Below are positions 59,918-64,000 of a DNA stretch of 64,000 nt, one piece after another; position 1 is the stretch's first letter, and every line of letters starts with the position of its first letter. A program made the position numbers and the translations under genes. The notes beneath the pieces were generated by a model. It was not told where the DNA came from. It made no database searches and was given only the letters and a program-made list of their open reading frames with translations. Origin of the DNA: Isoptericola variabilis 225 (GTDB taxonomy: Bacteria > Actinomycetota > Actinomycetes > Actinomycetales > Cellulomonadaceae); contig NC_015588.1 of the NCBI RefSeq assembly GCF_000215105.1, positions 1,798,001-1,862,000 of the forward strand, read 5' to 3'.

Positions 59918-61530
59918 GCCGAGGCTCCGTTCAGGTCGTGCGTCGTGGACGTCAGGTCGTGCGTTCGGTCAGCACCGCTCGGGGTGGCGTCGTCGGAGGC
60001 CGCCATGAGGTCCTCCTGCGTGGTGGTCGCCGGGTCGAACTCCTGCACGAGCCGGCCGCGGTTCATCACCAGGACCCGATCGGCGGCGTGCAGGGCCTCG
60101 CTCAGCTCCGAGGTCGCGAACAGGACCGCACGGCCCTGGCGCGCCTGCTCGGCCATCAGCGCGAAGATGTCGGCCTTGGCCCCGACGTCGATGCCGCGCG
60201 TCGGTTCGTCGAGCAGAAGGACGTCCGGCCGGGTGAGCAGCATCTTGGCGATGACGACCTTCTGCTGGTTGCCGCCCGACAGCGACCCGATCGCCGCTGC
60301 GGGGCTCGAGGCCTTGACCGTGACGTCCTTGATCGCGTCGCGGACGGCGCTGCGCTCGTCGCGGTGCGCGAGGAAGGGCCCTCGCAGGAAGCGGCCGATC
60401 GACGCGAGGGACATGTTCTCGCCCACCGACATCGGCTGGACGAGTCCGTCGCGCTGACGGTCCTCGGGCACCAGCGCGAGTCCGAGTGCGATGCGGCCGG
60501 CGATCGTCTCGTGGGTGACGTCGCGACCGTCGACGAGCACCGTGCCCGACTGCGGCGCCAAGCGTCCGGCGAGGGTCTCGAGGAGCTCCGTCCGGCCTGC
60601 TCCCATGAGCCCGTAGATCGACACCACCTCGCCGGCATGGACCGTCAGGTCGAAGTCCTCGACCGCGAGCCGGCTCGGGTTGCTAGGGTCGGCAACCGTG
60701 AGGTCGCGAACCTCGAGGAGCGGCCGGCCGCGCGGCGCGCCCATCGGCGGGAAGAGGTCGTCGGGGTTGCGCCCGACCATGTTGGCCACGACCCAGGGCA
60801 GGTCGACGTCGGCCGCCGACGCGGTCGCCACGAGCGATCCGTCACGCAGCACGACCACGTCGTCGGCGATCTCGAGCGCCTCGTCGAGGTGGTGGGAGAT
60901 GTAGACGACGGCGACACCGCTGGCTGTCAGCTCGCGGATGACCTTGAACAGCACGTGCACCTCGGCGCTCGACAGTGCGGAGGTCGGCTCGTCCATGATG
61001 AGGACGCGCGCGTCGAGCGAGATCGCTCGCGCGATCTCGACGATCTGCTGCTGGCCGAGGCGCAGGTCGCCGACATCCTGACGTGGGTCGATCGGCTCCT
61101 CGAGCCGCTCGAGGAGCCCGGCGACGATCCGCCGCTGGCGGGCCGTGTCGACGAAGGGCCCCCGACGGACGATCTCGCGCCCCATGAAGATGTTGTCCGT
61201 GACCGAGAGGTTCGGGCACAGGCTCAGCTCCTGGTGGATGATCGCCACGCCGTGGTCGACGGCGTCCACCGCGCTGTGGAACGTGACGGGGCGCCCGTTC
61301 AGCGTCAGCGACCCGGTGGTCGGCTGCTCGACCCCGGCGATGATCTTCATGAGCGTCGACTTGCCCGCGCCGTTCTCCCCGAACAGGGCTGTCACGGCTC
61401 CGGCCCGCACGGAGAAGTCCACTCCGCGCAAGGCGTGCGTGCCGCCGTACACCTTGGTGATGGCCTCGGCGCGCAGGACCACGTCGTCGGCAACCACGTT
61501 CTCGAAGCGCGCCGTTCCCGCGATCGTCAT
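59914..61530 (-). CDS. rbsA: Ribose-type sugar ABC transporter ATPase (two NBDs)
   Basis: 538 residues with two fused nucleotide-binding domains. NBD1: Walker A GENGAGKST at 51-59, signature region LRLGQQQIVEIARAI, Walker B VLIMDEPTSAL. NBD2 has the degenerate Walker A GLMGAGRTELL expected for RbsA, signature SLSGGNQQKVVIAKML, and Walker B LLLDEPTRGIDVG. It powers import through RbsC. The start overlaps the DUF2291 stop by 4 nt and its end overlaps rbsC by 4 nt. The C-terminal tail is Thr/Asp-rich. Confidence 0.93.
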   Translation of the reverse strand: MTIAGTARFENVVADDVVLRAEAITKVYGGTHALRGVDFSVRAGAVTALFGENGAGKSTLMKIIAGVEQPTTGSLTLNGRPVTFHSAVDAVDHGVAIIHQELSLCPNLSVTDNIFMGREIVRRGPFVDTARQRRIVAGLLERLEEPIDPRQDVGDLRLGQQQIVEIARAISLDARVLIMDEPTSALSSAEVHVLFKVIRELTASGVAVVYISHHLDEALEIADDVVVLRDGSLVATASAADVDLPWVVANMVGRNPDDLFPPMGAPRGRPLLEVRDLTVADPSNPSRLAVEDFDLTVHAGEVVSIYGLMGAGRTELLETLAGRLAPQSGTVLVDGRDVTHETIAGRIALGLALVPEDRQRDGLVQPMSVGENMSLASIGRFLRGPFLAHRDERSAVRDAIKDVTVKASSPAAAIGSLSGGNQQKVVIAKMLLTRPDVLLLDEPTRGIDVGAKADIFALMAEQARQGRAVLFATSELSEALHAADRVLVMNRGRLVQEFDPATTTQEDLMAASDDATPSGADRTHDLTSTTHDLNGASA

Positions 61531-62192
61531 GATGCGACCGCCATCTCGACGGGCGTGATGATGATGACCTCCGGGTTGGGCCCGTACGCGAAGGCACCGG
61601 TCACGGTGACCTGGCGGCCCTCGGCCGCGGCGGGGTCGAAGTCGGCGAGCACCGACTCCTTGACCTTGTTGTTCAGCTCCGTGGCGGCGTTGGCGTACTC
61701 GATCTGGTTGAGGAAGTCGTTGAAGTCGATCAGGCCCGTGGCGTCACGCAGGGCGGTGCCGTTGATCGCGGGCCCGATCTGCACCATCACCCGCACTCCC
61801 TCCGGCAGCCCCTCGACCTCGAGCGGCAGGTAGGTTCCGTCGACAGCGCCCGCCGTTCCGGTCACGGTGGTCGCGTAGGACCAGGGCGAGGTGCTGCCGG
61901 CGCGGTGGCCGTGCTCCTCGCCGGCGGCGTCGGGGTCGGCCACGATCTGCGGCAACAGCTCCGTCAGCGGGACGGCGTTCTCGACGATCGCAGGCACGAC
62001 CTCGGCGTCGTAGCGCTCCTCCGCGTACTGCACGGCGTCGAACGCCGCGTCGCCCCCCGCTGCCGCCTCGTCGCCTGCACGGACCACCTTCGTGGTCGCC
62101 GCCGCGCCGGCGAGCAGCGCGACGAGGAGGATGCCCAGGATCACGGCCGGGCGCAGGTACCACGCCTTCGCCGTCGGTCGGGCGACACTCAT
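61527..62192 (-). CDS. DUF2291-family membrane-anchored protein, first gene of the importer operon
   Basis: 221 residues: one N-terminal TM helix (AVILGILLVALLAGAAATTK, about 16-35) and an extracytoplasmic domain of mixed beta strands (WSYATTVTGTAG, YLPLEVEGLPEGVRVMVQIGPAINGTALRDATG, FLNQIEYANAATELNNKVKESVL, VTVTGAFAYGPNPEVIIITPVEM). DUF2291 proteins are regularly found in ribose/xylose-type ABC operons and have been linked to transporter function, but the mechanism is unknown. It is translationally coupled to rbsA (ATGA) and heads the five-gene unit DUF2291-rbsA-rbsC-rbsB-rbsK. Confidence 0.85.
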   Translation of the reverse strand: MSVARPTAKAWYLRPAVILGILLVALLAGAAATTKVVRAGDEAAAGGDAAFDAVQYAEERYDAEVVPAIVENAVPLTELLPQIVADPDAAGEEHGHRAGSTSPWSYATTVTGTAGAVDGTYLPLEVEGLPEGVRVMVQIGPAINGTALRDATGLIDFNDFLNQIEYANAATELNNKVKESVLADFDPAAAEGRQVTVTGAFAYGPNPEVIIITPVEMAVAS

Positions 62193-62245
62193 CTGCTGGT
62201 TCCTCTCCGTCGAGGTGCGCCCGACCGAGCGTCAGGGCGCATATT

Positions 62246-62261
62246 CATTCTGCGGTGAATG
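62246..62261. promoter_or_regulatory. Candidate operator in the divergent rbs/nucleoside-hydrolase promoter
   Basis: CATTC-TGCGGT-GAATG, perfect 5+6+5 inverted repeat 54 bp before the DUF2291 start; GTGAATG recurs at 62388-62394 near the nucleoside hydrolase start. Could let one regulator control both directions. Weak evidence. Confidence 0.35.
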
Positions 62262-62338
62262 CTGCTGGCCTCACGCTAGGGACGGGCAAGGGCCATGTCA
62301 AGGAGGCGACTCGAAATCTCCCGCCCGGTCGGTTTGCG

Positions 62339-62368
62339 TTGACAATGCCGAAACCCCGTGTCTACGCT
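62339..62368 (+). promoter_or_regulatory. Sigma-70-like promoter of the nucleoside hydrolase gene
   Basis: A perfect -35 TTGACA (62339-62344) and a -10 TACGCT (62363-62368) are 18 bp apart. Transcription would start near 62375, giving a leader of about 28 nt to the ATG at 62403. It excludes an in-frame GTG at 62358 as the start codon. Confidence 0.6.
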
Positions 62369-62402
62369 GCGGACTCAACATGCACGCGTGAATGAAGATG
62401 CG

Positions 62403-63452
62403 ATGGAGCAACCATTGACCCGCATACCCCACCCGGCCGACCGTCAGGCCGGCCCCACGAAGCGCTGGCGGCTCGGTGAGTCCCCCTGGCGCACCACGCC
62501 TTTCCCCGCCCCGCGCTCGCGGGTGATCATCGACAACGACTTCTCCGGGGACCCCGACGACCTCTTCCAGCTCGTCCACCATCTGCTGTCCCCGTCTGTG
62601 GAAATTCCGCTGGTCGTCGCGTCGCACCTGCGACCCGACGACCCGATGGACCCGGGGCCGGACACCGCGGCGAACGCGCACGCAGTGCTCGAAGACCTCT
62701 TCGCCCGGATGGGGTTGGAGTCCACAGAGCGCATCTACCGGGGTGCCTCCCAGGCGATGACGGACACCGCCACACCGCAGGACTCGCCGGCCGCCCGGGC
62801 GATCATCGCCGAGGCCATGCGCGACGACGTGGCGACACCGCTCTTCTACGCCGCCGGCGGCGGACTCACCGACCTGGCGTCGGCCTACCTTCTCGAGCCT
62901 CGCATCGCACAACGGCTCACCCTGATCTGGATCGGCGGACCCGAGCACGACGGCTTGGCGATCCCCCCGGTCGACGCGATGCCGATCGAGTACAACCTCC
63001 TGATCGACGTCCCGGCCGCGCGGGTGCTGTTCGACGCACAAGACCTGACGATCTGGCAGGTCCCGCGCAACGTGTACCGCCAGTGCCTGGTCTCCGACGT
63101 TGAGCTGCGCCGGCGCGTCGCCACATGCGGCGATCTCGGCACCTACCTGTACGAGGAGGTCGCCTACGAGCAGCAGCGAGTGCACGAGTACGGCCTAGAG
63201 GTGTGCGAGTCGTACGCCTTGGGCGACTCGCCCCTGGTGCTTCTGACGGCGTTGCGCTCGACCTTCGAGGCCGACTCATCCTCGTCCTTCTATGTGGAGA
63301 GACCGACGCCCCAGCTCACCGCGGAGGGCGCATATCGCACGGTTCGCGGCTCCCGGCCCATGCGCGTCTACACCCAGGTGGACGTACGGCTCATGTTCGA
63401 GGACTTCTTCCTCAAGCTCGACGAGTTCGCCCGCTGGCAGGCGGACTCCTAG
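62403..63452 (+). CDS. Nucleoside hydrolase (IUNH family), cytosolic
   Basis: 349 residues, no signal peptide. It cleaves the N-glycosidic bond of ribonucleosides to base plus ribose. The metal/ribose-binding loop is VIIDNDFSGDPDDLFQLVHHLL with D46, D52 and D53; a later block is FYAAGGGLTDLASAYLLEPRI, then LIWIGGPEHDG and EYNLLIDVPAARVLF, typical of the family. The loop has extra residues compared with the classical DTDPGxDD. Start: ATG 62403 or GTG 62388; both follow the promoter at 62339-62368. It is divergent from the ribose-type importer operon. Confidence 0.87.
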   Translation: MEQPLTRIPHPADRQAGPTKRWRLGESPWRTTPFPAPRSRVIIDNDFSGDPDDLFQLVHHLLSPSVEIPLVVASHLRPDDPMDPGPDTAANAHAVLEDLFARMGLESTERIYRGASQAMTDTATPQDSPAARAIIAEAMRDDVATPLFYAAGGGLTDLASAYLLEPRIAQRLTLIWIGGPEHDGLAIPPVDAMPIEYNLLIDVPAARVLFDAQDLTIWQVPRNVYRQCLVSDVELRRRVATCGDLGTYLYEEVAYEQQRVHEYGLEVCESYALGDSPLVLLTALRSTFEADSSSSFYVERPTPQLTAEGAYRTVRGSRPMRVYTQVDVRLMFEDFFLKLDEFARWQADS

Positions 63453-63533
63453 CCCGACGAAGCGGCCGCACCCAGAGCGGGGCGACAGCGGCGCCGGAAC
63501 GACACGCGACAAAACATCACCATGGAGGCAAAG

Positions 63534-64000
63534 GTGCTCAGCAAGAAGACGATCGCCGCATCGGCGGCGATCGGGGCGATGGCCCTCACCGTCGCGGCGT
63601 GCAGCGGCGGCAACCAGGGGTCGGAGAACGGTGGTAACGAGGTCACCGTCTGGACCCTTACCCAGGACGGCTCGCAGAAAGAGGCGTGGGACGCATTTGT
63701 CGCGGCATTCGAGGAGGCGAACCCGGACATCACCATCGTGACCGAGGAGCGCGCCACCGATCCGCACAAGGACGCGCTGCGCCAGGCGGCCGGCACCGAC
63801 GCCGGCCCAGACCTCTACCGGTACTGGGGCGGGGCAGGGCTCGGCGGCGAGCTCGTCGATGTCGGCATGAGCGCGGACCTCACCCAGTACTACGAGGAGT
63901 ACGGCTGGGCCGACGTGCTCACGCCTGCCGCCTTGCAGAACGCCACGCAGTACGGCGGCTACCACGGCGTCCCGTTCATTCAGGCGACGGAAGCCGTTTT
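63534..64000 (+). CDS. Extracellular solute-binding lipoprotein (family 1), cut by the right edge
   Basis: About 155 codons are inside the window. GTG 63534 is chosen because GGAGG at 63524-63528 is well spaced for it; the ATG at 63522 overlaps that site. Signal sequence VLSKKTIAASAAIGAMALTV and lipobox VAAC with C23. The mature part, EVTVWTLTQDGSQKEAWDAFVAAFEEANPDITI...DPHKDALRQAAGTDAGPDLYRYWGG, is typical of CUT1-type (MalE/UgpB-like) sugar-binding proteins. Permease genes should follow beyond 64000. It lies 81 nt after the nucleoside hydrolase, same strand, suggesting a second importer for the same substrates. Confidence 0.9.
   Translation, partial: MLSKKTIAASAAIGAMALTVAACSGGNQGSENGGNEVTVWTLTQDGSQKEAWDAFVAAFEEANPDITIVTEERATDPHKDALRQAAGTDAGPDLYRYWGGAGLGGELVDVGMSADLTQYYEEYGWADVLTPAALQNATQYGGYHGVPFIQATEAV

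Noticed and set aside
62358..62402. GTG 62358 as start of the nucleoside hydrolase
   Set aside because: It overlaps the -10 region of a clear TTGACA/TACGCT promoter, so it would not be in the transcript.

Overview
The window is very GC-rich, almost fully coding DNA from an actinobacterium. Third codon positions are nearly all G or C, GTG starts are common, and adjacent genes often overlap by 4 nt (ATGA/GTGA). The gene set (Rv0247c-0250c-type succinate dehydrogenase with a CRP/GlxR-like site, MT0933-type antitoxin, YCII/ECF42 pair, NhaA-DsbA fusion, family 3 beta-glucosidase) fits a Micrococcales member such as the Cellulomonadaceae or Promicromonosporaceae. That placement is inference. No rRNA, tRNA, CRISPR array, prophage or plasmid functions were seen. 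One IS256-family element is present.

Layout. 1-7.9 kb: housekeeping and small genes. These are truncated thrS, an orphan MT0933-like antitoxin, a membrane protein behind a perfect Rex-type operator, a family 5 uracil-DNA glycosylase coupled to a DinB protein, YidD, a secreted M14 carboxypeptidase, a DoxX-like protein, and a YCII/ECF42 pair whose sigma gene carries a one-base frameshift. 8-17.7 kb: a TPP enzyme, then a homoprotocatechuate (4-hydroxyphenylacetate) meta-cleavage cluster: MHS transporter, FAH-RraA fusion, GntR regulator, hpaE, hpaD, hpaH, hpaI. 17.7-24.5 kb: TIGR01777 epimerase, a secreted calcineurin-like phosphatase, and the sdh operon. 24.5-35 kb: STAS protein, MmyB-type regulator with DUF2255 partner, phosphodiesterase, DUF2188 protein, fused receiver/thioredoxin-reductase-like flavoprotein, NhaA-DsbA fusion, a TOPRIM protein next to a deleted methyltransferase remnant, a flavin reductase/molybdopterin protein/zinc-ribbon operon, a PHP-domain protein and a lipoprotein.

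35-43.4 kb: a frameshifted MmyB-type regulator, then a small self-contained regulon. An MMPL exporter plus SDR, and a TetR gene 1.7 kb away, each carry the same 16-bp palindrome. A membrane protein and a NarL-type two-component system follow. 43.4-48.7 kb: trkH divergent from a KdpD/KdpE-like two-component system, with four GTCA repeats at helical spacing between them, then a doubly broken IS256 copy. 48.7-53.2 kb: TetR, sugar MFS carrier and GH3 beta-glucosidase.

53.3-64 kb is the most coherent accessory region. It has two secreted DUF1593 nucleoside-hydrolase-like proteins, ribokinase, a ribose-type ABC importer (rbsB, rbsC, rbsA) with a DUF2291 protein, a divergent cytosolic nucleoside hydrolase, and the start of a second lipoprotein-dependent importer. 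Read together they suggest an N-ribosyl or ribonucleoside scavenging pathway: extracellular cleavage, import of the released sugar, and phosphorylation by ribokinase. This is the best candidate here for an incompletely described system. The substrate is not shown by the sequence.

Three genes (ECF42 sigma, MmyB regulator, IS256 transposase) are interrupted by single-base indels and one (methyltransferase) by a larger internal deletion. The two host-gene indels both look like loss of one C from a GACCT context, so consensus errors should be excluded before calling them pseudogenes.
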